DNA from: JBFXDI01 sp050181295
GTDB taxonomy: Bacteria > Pseudomonadota > Alphaproteobacteria > Rhizobiales > Aestuariivirgaceae
DNA: 64,000 nt
NCBI GenBank assembly: GCA_050181295.1
Contig: JBFXDI010000002.1
Location: 4,138-68,137, forward strand
Direction of reading: 5' to 3'
Made by a program: the position numbers and the translations under genes. Every line of letters begins with the position of its first letter. The first letter of the stretch is position 1. A model generated the notes under the pieces. That model had not been told where the DNA came from. It did no database searches and was given only the letters and a program-made list of their open reading frames with translations. This document shows positions 24,779 through 32,531 of the stretch, piece after piece.

Positions 24779-25957
24779 ATGAAGCAACGTTTCGGGGCTT
24801 TGATGCATTCAGCGAAGACCAGTGCGAATCGCGTTGTGGGGGCGCATGCGCACACACGGCTCGCGGCAGCGGTCTCGGCGCTGCTGGCGGTCGGCCTCGC
24901 AAGTCCGGTCATGGCCGCTGGCAAGCAGGAGCCGCAGGCGAGCGTGCAGTCCTTCACTGCCATGTTCGGTGAGACCAACACCGAGCGGCGCCCGAAATCT
25001 TCCTTCCTGAACTCGCTCTCGAACGATTCCGAAGCAGCCGAAGCGCCCGCCCGCAAGGTCCGCACCGGCAAGGCCGCGAAGGCCAAGGTCGAGACGGCGC
25101 AGCAAGCCCCGGGCGAGCGCACCGCCGCCGACAATTCCCGCCGTCCGCGCTCCTCCCTCTTCTCCCGGATCACGGGCGAGGAGGAAACGGCCCGCATCGA
25201 GCCAGCCGCGGCGAAGATCAAAGAGAAGTCGGCAGCGCTCGACGCGGACGCCGAGGCAGACGCCAATGGCGATGTTCCCGAGGAGCTGACCCCAACCGTC
25301 GCGGATCCGCTGGAGCCCCTCAACCGCGGCATCTTCGCCTTCAACGAGGCGCTCGATTTCGCCGTCTTCCGGCCGGTGAGCTACGTCTACCGCACGACCG
25401 TGCACAAGTCGCTCCGGGTCGGCATCTCGAACGCGCTCCACAATTTCTCGACGCCCGTCATCCTGGTGAACGACTTCCTGCAGGGACGTCCCGACCGGGC
25501 GGGCAAGACCTTCATGCGCTTCCTCATCAACTCCACGGCAGGCTTCGGCGGACTCGCCGACGCGGCGGCCGCCGGAGGGCTCGAGCGCCACAGCGAGGAT
25601 TTCGGCCAGACGCTCGGCGTCTGGGGCGCCGGTCCCGGCATCTATCTCATGATCCCGGTGCTTGGACCGAGCACGATCCGCGACGCCACGGGTCGCGTCG
25701 TCGACATCGCCATGCACCCCGCAACCTATCTCATGTGGAATCTCGCGCCACAGGAGCGCCTGTCGCCCACCATGGCCTATGCCGTCTCGGGGCACGAGGA
25801 ACTGATGGACGAGCTCGACGCCATGCGGAAGACCTCGCCGGACTTCTACGCATCGGTGCGCGACCTCTACATCCAGAAACGCGAGAGCGACATCGCCAAC
25901 GGGGCTGACAAGCTCGAGTCCATCGACGGCTCGGGCACTCTCGAACCCATCGAGTAA
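24779..25957 (+). CDS. mlaA: MlaA/VacJ family outer-membrane lipid-asymmetry protein
   Basis: The MlaA domain occupies about residues 170-380 (DPLEPLNRGIFAFNEALD, then NDFLQGRPDRAGKTFMRFL, GAGPGIYLMIPVLGPSTIRD). MlaA removes misplaced phospholipid from the outer leaflet of the outer membrane. This protein is longer than the usual form (392 residues): it has a roughly 120-residue basic, low-complexity linker after the signal peptide. No lipobox cysteine is seen near the signal (AVGLASPVMAAG), so it looks cleaved by signal peptidase I, not lipidated. Two mlaC genes follow. Confidence 0.92.
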   Translation: MKQRFGALMHSAKTSANRVVGAHAHTRLAAAVSALLAVGLASPVMAAGKQEPQASVQSFTAMFGETNTERRPKSSFLNSLSNDSEAAEAPARKVRTGKAAKAKVETAQQAPGERTAADNSRRPRSSLFSRITGEEETARIEPAAAKIKEKSAALDADAEADANGDVPEELTPTVADPLEPLNRGIFAFNEALDFAVFRPVSYVYRTTVHKSLRVGISNALHNFSTPVILVNDFLQGRPDRAGKTFMRFLINSTAGFGGLADAAAAGGLERHSEDFGQTLGVWGAGPGIYLMIPVLGPSTIRDATGRVVDIAMHPATYLMWNLAPQERLSPTMAYAVSGHEELMDELDAMRKTSPDFYASVRDLYIQKRESDIANGADKLESIDGSGTLEPIE

Positions 25958-25982
25958 CAGCTAAAGGTAAGCGTCCAGCATC

Positions 25983-26579
25983 ATGGCTTCTCATTCGTAC
26001 AGGATTCCCCTCACCCGTCGTTTCGTGATCTCGGGGCTCGCGGCGCTCGCCGTCGCGGCCGTGGCATTGCCTTCCGCGCCCGCGCAGGCGGCCGCATCGG
26101 CCGAGGCCTATGTCTCCAAGGTCGGCGCCAGCGTCATCGCGGCGGCCAATTCAGGCTCGTCGAGCCAGTTCCGCTCGGTCCTGAAGCAGAACGCGGACAT
26201 CTCCGCCATCGCGCTCTTCTCGCTCGGCCAGTACCGCAAGAACCTCAAGCCCGGACAGCGGGAGGAGTATTTCGGGCTGGTCGAGAAGTACATCTCCGGC
26301 GTCTTCGCCCAGCACTCCTCCAAGCTCAAGGGCCAGAGCCTCGAGGTGACCGGCAGCCGCGAGGTGAAGGACAGCGTCGTGGTCGAGAGCAAGCTCCAGG
26401 GCGGCGGCTCGAGCACGCCCGTCGTGTGGCGGCTTGTGAAGCGCGGCGGTGGCTATCGCATCTTCGACGTCAACATCCAGGGCATCTGGCTCGCCACCAC
26501 GCAGAAGACGAACTTCACGTCGGTGCTCCAGAAGAACAACGGCGACGTCAGCGCGCTCCTCGCCTATCTGCGCCAATAG
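25983..26579 (+). CDS. mlaC: MlaC family periplasmic phospholipid-binding protein (first copy)
   Basis: The 198-residue protein has a twin-arginine-type leader (LTRRFVISGLAAL) and the MlaC fold: GQYRKNLKPGQREEYFGLVEKY, then VVWRLVKRGGGYRIFDVNIQGIWLA, ending in LLAYLRQ. MlaC shuttles phospholipid between MlaA in the outer membrane and the MlaFEDB ABC transporter in the inner membrane. It lies 25 bases after mlaA and is followed twelve bases later by a second, diverged mlaC gene. Confidence 0.93.
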   Translation: MASHSYRIPLTRRFVISGLAALAVAAVALPSAPAQAAASAEAYVSKVGASVIAAANSGSSSQFRSVLKQNADISAIALFSLGQYRKNLKPGQREEYFGLVEKYISGVFAQHSSKLKGQSLEVTGSREVKDSVVVESKLQGGGSSTPVVWRLVKRGGGYRIFDVNIQGIWLATTQKTNFTSVLQKNNGDVSALLAYLRQ

Positions 26580-26590
26580 GAAACACGACC

Positions 26591-27178
26591 TTGAGCCGCG
26601 CGGTGGACAGGCGGGTCCTACTCACGGGATTCTGTTCGGCCGCGTCGCTCTGCCTTGCCGGAACGGCCTTCGCCCAGACATCTCGTCACCCGGCCGTCGT
26701 CTATATGCAGAAGGTCGCCAACGACCTGTTCCGCGCCCAGAAGGACGGCACCATCCCGGCCTATCTGCAGGTCATCAACAGGCACGCCGACGTGCCGTCG
26801 ATCGCGCTCTACGCGCTCGGCCGCTACAAGGCGGACCTCCCCAAGTCCGACTACCAACGCTACTACCGCGGCGTGGCGATCTTCATGTCGCGCTACTTCG
26901 CCGACCAGACCCGCCACTTCAGGGTCGCCAAGGCGGAATTCAACGAGGAGCCATCGTCGGACGGGAGCGACACCTTGGTCCGCACCAAGGTCACCCTCAT
27001 GTCGGGAAGCGCCTACAATGTGGTCTTCCGCCTGTCGCGCAACGGGTCCGGCTACAAGGTCAGCGACGTCACGGTGCTGGGCTTCTCGCTGAGCTACCTG
27101 CAGCGCGGTATCTTCCTGTCCTTCCTCTCCAAGAAGAACGGCGATCTGGGCCAATTGATCGCGGCGCTCAACCGCTGA
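26591..27178 (+). CDS. MlaC family periplasmic protein (second, diverged copy)
   Basis: This 195-residue protein follows the first mlaC and shares its plan: leader with VDRRVLLTG, ALGRYKADLPKSDYQRYYRG, NVVFRLSRNGSGYKVSDVTVLG, ending LIAALNR. The start is probably TTG 26591, placed nine bases after an AGGAAA; GTG 26603 is an alternative. Overall identity with the first copy is modest, with the MlaC landmarks retained. It is a real paralogue, since the two together have no frameshift and each has its own signal peptide. It may handle a different lipid. Confidence 0.87.
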   Translation: MSRAVDRRVLLTGFCSAASLCLAGTAFAQTSRHPAVVYMQKVANDLFRAQKDGTIPAYLQVINRHADVPSIALYALGRYKADLPKSDYQRYYRGVAIFMSRYFADQTRHFRVAKAEFNEEPSSDGSDTLVRTKVTLMSGSAYNVVFRLSRNGSGYKVSDVTVLGFSLSYLQRGIFLSFLSKKNGDLGQLIAALNR

Positions 27179-27202
27179 GCCGCGCGGGGGTCGGGACGCC
27201 TG

Positions 27203-27691
27203 GTGTCCGGTTCTAAAAACCGCCCCGGTGAAATCGCCGTCGAGCCCGATCCGGCGGCGACGGCCACCGACGCCGGCCTCGTCTTCATCGGCCGCATCCG
27301 CTCGCCCTGGCGCTCGCGCGAGAGCTGCCCGAAGAATATCCGCAAAGCGCGCGAGACCGGAAAGGGCGCCACCATCGAGATCGACGCCCCGTGGCGGCCG
27401 GGTCTCGTCGACATCGAGCCCGGCATGGCGCTCGTCATCCTCACCTGGATGCACCAGGCGCGCCGCGATCTCGTCATCCAGGCGCCCCGCCACAGCGCCA
27501 GGGTGCATGGCGTCTTCTCGATCCGCTCGCCGGTGAGGCCCAATCCGATCGGGCTTGGCGTCGTGCGCTGCCTCGCCGTCGACCGTCAGAACGGGATTGT
27601 CTCCATCGACGCCATAGATGCGCTCGACGGCACGCCGCTCATCGACATCAAGCCGTGGCTCGAGACGACGGATATACCGCCTTTGATTTGA
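27203..27691 (+). CDS. trmO: tRNA (N6-threonylcarbamoyladenosine37-N6)-methyltransferase, TrmO/TsaA family
   Basis: The 162-residue protein is a UPF0066/TrmO-type beta-barrel methyltransferase: GRIRSPWRSRESCPKNIR, LVILTWMHQARRDLV and FSIRSPVRPNPIGLGVVRC are the family blocks, the last including the SAM-binding RSPxRPNPIG. TrmO methylates t6A at position 37 of tRNA-Thr in E. coli; the alphaproteobacterial short form lacks the C-terminal extension, so tRNA substrate is assumed by homology. The start is GTG 27203. Confidence 0.88.
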   Translation: MSGSKNRPGEIAVEPDPAATATDAGLVFIGRIRSPWRSRESCPKNIRKARETGKGATIEIDAPWRPGLVDIEPGMALVILTWMHQARRDLVIQAPRHSARVHGVFSIRSPVRPNPIGLGVVRCLAVDRQNGIVSIDAIDALDGTPLIDIKPWLETTDIPPLI

Positions 27692-27801
27692 CTCCCCGGC
27701 CCGCCGGGACGAAAGTCGCCTCCGCTCCACGGATCACGGTCATCCATCGGGATTGAGACAATCCCTTACGGATCTCATCCGAGCGGCGGCGGGAGGACGA
27801 C

Positions 27802-28422
27802 ATGCCGAGCCTGGTCATCATCGGGTTCCCGGTCAGCACCTATGTGCGGGCGGTGAGGATGCTGTGCGAGGAGAAGGGCGTGCCCTATGTCCTCGATCCG
27901 GCGGAACCGCATTCGCGCGCCGTCAACGCGCTCCACCCTTACGGCAAGGTGCCCGGCATGCGGCACGGCCGCACCGAGCTTTTCGAGTCCAAGGCCATCG
28001 CCACTTATATCGACCGCCGCTTCCCCGGCCGAAAGCTCCTGCCCGAGGATGCGCTCAGGGCGGCGGAGGCGGAGAAGTGGATCGCCTTCACCAACCATCA
28101 CGTCTATCCGACGATGATCCACGGCTATGTCATCCCCTGCATGGACGCCGGCTCGAACCGCCCCGATGCAAGGCAGGTGGCCGACGCGATGCCCGACATC
28201 GAGAAGCAGACGCGCATTCTCGACAGGGCACTCGGCGCCACGGGCTATCTCGCCGGCCGCGGACTGACCTTCGCCGATCTCAATCTGGCGCCGATCGTCA
28301 ACTACACGCGCATGTTCGAGGATGGGACGTCGGTGATCGCCAGGGCCCGCAACGTGGGCGCCTGGCTCGAGCGGATCACCCGGCGCAGGTCCTGGCTCAA
28401 AACCGAGCCGCCCGAGGCCTAG
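27802..28422 (+). CDS. Glutathione S-transferase family protein
   Basis: This 206-residue protein has a thioredoxin-like N-terminal domain (VIIGFPVSTYVRAVRMLCEE, cis-proline in KVPGM, ESKAIATYI for glutathione gamma-Glu contact at about residues 67-75). The C-terminal domain is all helical, with the LTFADLNLAPIV capping segment. It conjugates or reduces an unknown electrophile using glutathione. The catalytic residue is likely the serine in PVSTYVR. It is a single gene; a GC-rich dyad follows. Confidence 0.92.
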   Translation: MPSLVIIGFPVSTYVRAVRMLCEEKGVPYVLDPAEPHSRAVNALHPYGKVPGMRHGRTELFESKAIATYIDRRFPGRKLLPEDALRAAEAEKWIAFTNHHVYPTMIHGYVIPCMDAGSNRPDARQVADAMPDIEKQTRILDRALGATGYLAGRGLTFADLNLAPIVNYTRMFEDGTSVIARARNVGAWLERITRRRSWLKTEPPEA

Positions 28423-28865
28423 AAAGCCTTCCAGAAATGAAAGTGGCGGGCTTCTGTTGCCAGGCGCCCGCCGAACCCCGCCTCGACCGGCTAAGGCCGA
28501 GGGCTTTGATTTCGGTTATCGCGCCGCATTAAGCAGCGAGACGCACCGGAGCATAGTTGTCGTTGGCAACTATAAATCGGCCCGATAACGGCGGAACCAT
28601 GCCGAGCGAAAGCTCACCCTTTACGCCCTCGTCGATCCTGTTTCACCCCCGTCAGATGCCGCCAGTCATGAGCGGCATGTGGTGGAGGTGCCGGGTACTG
28701 CCCCCGGGTCCGATGGGTTTATTACGGCAGCCGTTTATCGCCATAGCCGCCCCTTGCGGAACGGCAGAACCAATATAGGATGCCCCCGCCCGGATGAAAA
28801 GACGTTAACGGGCATCGAGGACGGCGTCTTACGCAGGAACAAAAACGGGCCAGCCGTTTCATCGC
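28423..28865. other. 443-base intergenic region with dyads and a candidate RNA
   Basis: No convincing protein gene lies here. A GC hairpin GGCGGGC (28446-28452) / GCCCGCC (28467-28473) could end the GST transcript, but no T-run follows. A second dyad, ATAGTTG (28553-28559) / CAACTAT (28567-28573), is followed by AT-rich TATAAAT. Further on is the candidate structured RNA described separately. A TTG-initiated 73-codon frame (28557-28778) crosses the RNA candidate and looks spurious. Confidence 0.6.
28681..28770 (+). ncRNA. Candidate conserved structured RNA element (strand tentative)
   Basis: The stretch holds several self-complementary segments: CCGGGTACTGCCCCCGG (28691-28707) forming a stem-loop, and ACGGCAGCCGT (28724-28734), a perfect ACGGC/GCCGT hairpin, followed by TTATCGCCATAGCC. 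I recall very similar sequence in intergenic regions of other Hyphomicrobiales, but cannot name an Rfam family, so this is memory-based inference. It lies about 100 bases upstream of the first CPBP gene and could be a leader or an independent small RNA. Confidence 0.4.
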
Positions 28866-29687
28866 ATGACATTCGTCGACCGCATTCTCGGGCCGCAGAA
28901 GCCGCTCGAGCCGTCGTCATGGCGGCCTGTCGCCGCGGTGGCCGCTTGCCTCGGCCTCGGAGTGCTGGCCGCGGCCTGCGCCTTCGTCATGGCCATTGCC
29001 GTCGCAGGCCTGCATTTCTCGACCGACGGAACCGTAACGGCCGCGGAATGCGTGCTCTCGCTGGGAGAGGCAAGCCCCGTCTGCCATACAGCCGAGTTCT
29101 GGTTCGTCGACCTGCTCTATATTCTCCTGCCGGCAGGCCTGCTCCTGGCCACGCACTTCCGACGCAACGGCAGTCTTGCCCACTGCCTGCTCCTGCGCTC
29201 TCCCGAATGGCGGCTCTGGCAGTACGCCGTCTTCGCGCTGATCTGCGTCGTCGCGACCGGCGTCTCGCATCAGGCGGTGTGGTTCCTGACCGAACTTTCC
29301 GGCGGCAACACCGCCAACCTGCTCACCGACTTCCACACCTTCCGGCAGCATGTCCTTTCCGACAGCCTCTCCGGCTCGCTGCTCTTCGTGATGTTCGTCG
29401 TGGTGCTGGCGCCCATCACCGAGGAGCTTCTCTTCCGGGGCTTCCTGTTCTCGGCGCTGCGCGAGACGCGGCTCGGCAGCGTCGGCTCGGCGGTCGTTCT
29501 TTCCGGCGTCTGGGCGTCGCTCCACTGGGGCTATAGCTGGCAGAGCGTGGCGCTGCTTTTCGCGCAGGGGCTCCTCTATGCCTATGCCGTGCGCCGCACG
29601 GGCAGCATCTGGCCCGCGATCGTCGGCCACGGCGTCAACAATCTGATCGCCGTCGTCACGGTCATCGTCTACCAGACCATCTCGTAG
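28866..29687 (+). CDS. CPBP family intramembrane glutamic endopeptidase (first copy)
   Basis: The 273-residue membrane protein has about eight helices and the CPBP/Abi catalytic motifs: EELLFRG (double glutamate and arginine), the HWGYSW histidine motif and HGVNN near the end. These intramembrane proteases are related to CAAX prenyl protease Rce1 and in bacteria often serve in bacteriocin immunity or membrane-protein processing. Sequence gives no clue to substrate. The next gene is a paralogue with the same layout, so this is a tandem duplication. Confidence 0.9.
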   Translation: MTFVDRILGPQKPLEPSSWRPVAAVAACLGLGVLAAACAFVMAIAVAGLHFSTDGTVTAAECVLSLGEASPVCHTAEFWFVDLLYILLPAGLLLATHFRRNGSLAHCLLLRSPEWRLWQYAVFALICVVATGVSHQAVWFLTELSGGNTANLLTDFHTFRQHVLSDSLSGSLLFVMFVVVLAPITEELLFRGFLFSALRETRLGSVGSAVVLSGVWASLHWGYSWQSVALLFAQGLLYAYAVRRTGSIWPAIVGHGVNNLIAVVTVIVYQTIS

Positions 29688-29796
29688 GATCCTGAGCTGG
29701 CATGCCCCTTCGGAAGCCGATTCCCCAGCGTGCGAAAAGGTCCTAGCCTTGTGGGTGGCCGGCCCTGAGCCGGTGCCCGATTCGGACGGTCGCGCC

Positions 29797-30600
29797 ATGC
29801 TCGATCAGATTTTTGGCCCGAGGCCTCATGTGCCGGCGCCCGGCCTTAGGGCCCTTTCCACCACCCTCTGCTTCCTGGCGGTCGCCGTCCTGGGCTTCGT
29901 CCTCTGCATCGCCATCGCCGTCGGCTTCCTTCTCCTGGTGCCGGGCCAGATGGCGCTGTTCCGGGAATCCTGCGCCGAAGCCGTCAATTTCAACACTGAG
30001 CCGGCCTGCCGCCCGTTCGAGGCGGTGTTCTCGGTCTCCCTCTATCTCCTCATCCCGGCGAGCCTCGCCCTGCTCGCGAGCCTGCGGCGCGGCTCCGCGG
30101 CCGAAAACCTGCTCCTCCGTTCGCCCGGCTGGGAGCTCAAGCAGTATGTGGCTTTCATCGCGCTGATCTTCGTGGCGGCGCAGGGCATTGAGATCGTGCT
30201 GCGGCTCGTGAGCGCCGCGCTCGGCGTCGATCTCAGCCCCATGAACGACGATCTGGCGCGGCCCCGCGAATGGCTCGGCGCCGATCCCTTCTCGGCGGGG
30301 CTCATGGGCCTCCTGATCGTCGTGCTCGCGCCCTTCACGGAGGAGACGGTCTTCCGCGGCTTTTTGTTCCGGCCGTTCCTCGACACGCCCCTGCGTGCGA
30401 TCCTGGCAGGCGGGACGCTGACGCTCCTGTGGACGCTGCTCCACTGGAGCTATGCCTGGCAGAACCTCCTTACCATTGGCGTGCTCGGCGTGCTGTTCGC
30501 CTATGCCACCTGGCGGACGGGAAGCGTGTGGCCCGCCATCGCCGGCCATGCCGCCAACAATGTGATGGCGGCCGTGGTGTCCTTCCTCTATCAGCCTTAG
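29797..30600 (+). CDS. CPBP family intramembrane glutamic endopeptidase (second copy)
   Basis: This 267-residue paralogue keeps EETVFRG, HWSYAW and HAANN, matching the first copy motif for motif. Both start with an [IL]xGP.P cytosolic lead-in, which supports ATG 29797 over the upstream TTG at 29749. N-terminal helices differ more than the catalytic half. It is probably an active protease. ThyA begins four bases downstream, so this gene may be co-transcribed with thyA. Confidence 0.9.
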   Translation: MLDQIFGPRPHVPAPGLRALSTTLCFLAVAVLGFVLCIAIAVGFLLLVPGQMALFRESCAEAVNFNTEPACRPFEAVFSVSLYLLIPASLALLASLRRGSAAENLLLRSPGWELKQYVAFIALIFVAAQGIEIVLRLVSAALGVDLSPMNDDLARPREWLGADPFSAGLMGLLIVVLAPFTEETVFRGFLFRPFLDTPLRAILAGGTLTLLWTLLHWSYAWQNLLTIGVLGVLFAYATWRTGSVWPAIAGHAANNVMAAVVSFLYQP

Positions 30601-30604
30601 AATC

Positions 30605-31399
30605 ATGCGGCAGTATCTCGATCTCATGCGCAAGGTGCGCGACCATGGCGTCCGGAAAGACGACCGGACGGGCACGGGCATCCTCTCGGTCTTCGGCCAC
30701 CAGATGCGCTTCGACCTCGCGGAGGGCTTTCCGCTCGTCACCACCAAGCGCGTGCACATGAAGTCGATCGTGCACGAGCTCCTGTGGTTCCTGATGGGCG
30801 ACACCAATGTGCGCTATCTGCGGGAGAACGGCGTCACCATCTGGGACGAATGGGCGGACGAGAGGGGAGAACTCGGTCCGGTCTACGGCCGGCAATGGCG
30901 CTCCTGGCCAACGCCAGACGGCAAGACCATCGACCAGATCGCCGAGGTCGTGGCGGCGATCCGCAAGAACCCCGATTCCCGCCGCCTGATCGTCAGCGCC
31001 TGGAACCCGGCGGACGTGCCGGCGCAGGCGCTGCCGCCCTGCCATTGCCTTTTCCAGTTCCATGTCGCGAACGGCCGGCTTTCCTGCCAGCTCTACCAGC
31101 GCTCCGGCGACATCTTCCTCGGCGTGCCCTTCAACATCGCCTCCTACGCGCTCCTGACGCATCTCGTGGCGCAGGTGACGGGGCTCAAGGCGGGGGAGTT
31201 CATTCTGACCCTCGGGGATGCGCATCTCTATCTCAACCATATCGAGCAGGCCGACGAGCAGCTTGCGCGGGAGCCGCGCCCGCTGCCGCGTCTCGTCATC
31301 CGGCGCGACGTGAAGGACATCGACGGCTTCCGCTACGAGGACTTCGAGCTTCTGGGCTACGATCCCTGGCCGAAGATCGCGGCGCCCGTGGCGGTATGA
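30605..31399 (+). CDS. thyA: Thymidylate synthase
   Basis: ThyA methylates dUMP to dTMP using 5,10-methylene-tetrahydrofolate, releasing dihydrofolate. At 264 residues it has the size of the E. coli enzyme and the catalytic C146 in PPCHCLFQF; other invariant parts are RTGTG at 21-25, QRSGDIFLGVPFNIASYALL and GDAHLYLNH. DHFR is encoded one gene downstream and would recycle the dihydrofolate. Its stop overlaps the ATG of a GNAT gene. Confidence 0.98.
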   Translation: MRQYLDLMRKVRDHGVRKDDRTGTGILSVFGHQMRFDLAEGFPLVTTKRVHMKSIVHELLWFLMGDTNVRYLRENGVTIWDEWADERGELGPVYGRQWRSWPTPDGKTIDQIAEVVAAIRKNPDSRRLIVSAWNPADVPAQALPPCHCLFQFHVANGRLSCQLYQRSGDIFLGVPFNIASYALLTHLVAQVTGLKAGEFILTLGDAHLYLNHIEQADEQLAREPRPLPRLVIRRDVKDIDGFRYEDFELLGYDPWPKIAAPVAV

Positions 31400-31884
31400 G
31401 CCTCATCATCCGGCCGGCCGTGCCGGGCGAGGCGGGTCTCGTCCTCGCCTTCATCCTGAAGCTTGCCGAATACGAGAAGCTCGCCCACGAGGTCGTGGCG
31501 ACGGAAGCGCTGGTGAAGGAGGCGCTCTTCGGCGCCGATCCGAAGGTCTTCTGCGATATCGCCGAATGGGAGGGCGAGCACGCCGGCTTCGCGCTCTGGT
31601 TCTACAGCTTCTCGACCTTCCGCGGCCGGCACGGCATCTGGCTCGAGGATCTGTTCGTGGAGCCGGCCTTCCGTGGGCGGAGCATCGGCAAGGCGCTTCT
31701 CCGCCATCTCGCGGCGCGCTGCCGCGAAGAAGGGTTGACGCGGCTCGAATGGTGGGTGCTCGACTGGAACGCGCCTTCAATCGACTTCTACCGCGGCCTC
31801 GGGGCCGAGCCGATGCAGGAGTGGACGCGCTTTCGCCTTTCCGGCGAAGCACTTGCATCGCTGGCGGCGGCCCATTCCAGATAG
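31396..31884 (+). CDS. GNAT family N-acetyltransferase
   Basis: This 162-residue protein has the GNAT fold: LEDLFVEPAFRGRSIGKALLRHL contains the acetyl-CoA pyrophosphate loop (R/Q-x-x-G-x-G/A, here RGRSIGKA). The start RPAVPGEAGLVLAFILKLAEYEK and the EWWVLDWNAPSIDFYRGLGA segment resemble the diamine/spermidine acetyltransferase (SAT)-like branch. Acceptor is unproven, but a polyamine is a reasonable guess. The ATG overlaps the thyA stop codon (ATGA). Confidence 0.9.
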   Translation: MSLIIRPAVPGEAGLVLAFILKLAEYEKLAHEVVATEALVKEALFGADPKVFCDIAEWEGEHAGFALWFYSFSTFRGRHGIWLEDLFVEPAFRGRSIGKALLRHLAARCREEGLTRLEWWVLDWNAPSIDFYRGLGAEPMQEWTRFRLSGEALASLAAAHSR

Positions 31885-31997
31885 TTGTTCCCTAAGCCGC
31901 CGAAACCGGGCAGGATTCGCCGCTGCGGTGGAAGAGAGAGTGCGGATCGGCGGGCGCTGAGGGGAAGACTTTGCGCCGCCGGTTCGAGAGGAGGCGC

Positions 31998-32522
31998 ATG
32001 GCGGGCCCGCGGATTTCCCTTGTGGTGGCGGTATCGACGAACGGCGTCATCGGCGCGAACAACACGCTTCCCTGGCGGCTGCCGTCGGAACTGAAGCGCT
32101 TCAAGGCGCTCACCATGGGTCATCCGGTGGTGATGGGACGCAAGACCTACGAGGCCATCGGCCGGCCGCTGCCTGGCCGCGACAACGTGGTGGTGACGAC
32201 GGGCGAGGTGGTGAACGATCCTCTGATCCATACCGTCAACTCGGTTGAGGAGGCGCTGGCGCTCGCGGGCCGCTTCGCGGCGACGCGCAAGAAGGAGGAG
32301 ATCATGGTCATCGGGGGGGCGCAGCTCTACGAGCAGGTCAGGCCCAAGGCCGAGAAGGTCTATCTGACGCGCGTCCACATGGAGGCCGAGGGCGATGCGC
32401 TCTTTCCCGACCTCAATCCGCAGCGCTGGCAGGAAACCTCGCGTGAGGACGTGAAGGCGGCGGCGGGCGATACCGCCGACTACACGGTTCACGTTTTCGA
32501 ACGCGTCCAGCCCGCGACCTGA
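31998..32522 (+). CDS. folA: Dihydrofolate reductase
   Basis: DHFR reduces dihydrofolate to tetrahydrofolate with NADPH. The 174-residue protein shows ISLVVAVSTNGVIGANNTLPW (active-site loop), the MGRKTYEAIGRPLPGR cofactor loop and IGGAQLYEQ. The catalytic acidic residue is E36 or D-like position in the LPSELKRFK helix. GAGGAGG lies six bases before the ATG at 31998 and fixes the start. It follows thyA and the GNAT gene, the common thyA-folA pairing. Confidence 0.96.
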   Translation: MAGPRISLVVAVSTNGVIGANNTLPWRLPSELKRFKALTMGHPVVMGRKTYEAIGRPLPGRDNVVVTTGEVVNDPLIHTVNSVEEALALAGRFAATRKKEEIMVIGGAQLYEQVRPKAEKVYLTRVHMEAEGDALFPDLNPQRWQETSREDVKAAAGDTADYTVHVFERVQPAT

Positions 32523-32531
32523 CGTCTTCCC

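Noticed and set aside
28557..28778. TTG-initiated 73-codon frame in the intergenic region
   Set aside because: No ribosome site, Pro/Met/Trp-rich nonsense composition, and it crosses the stem-loops of the RNA candidate.
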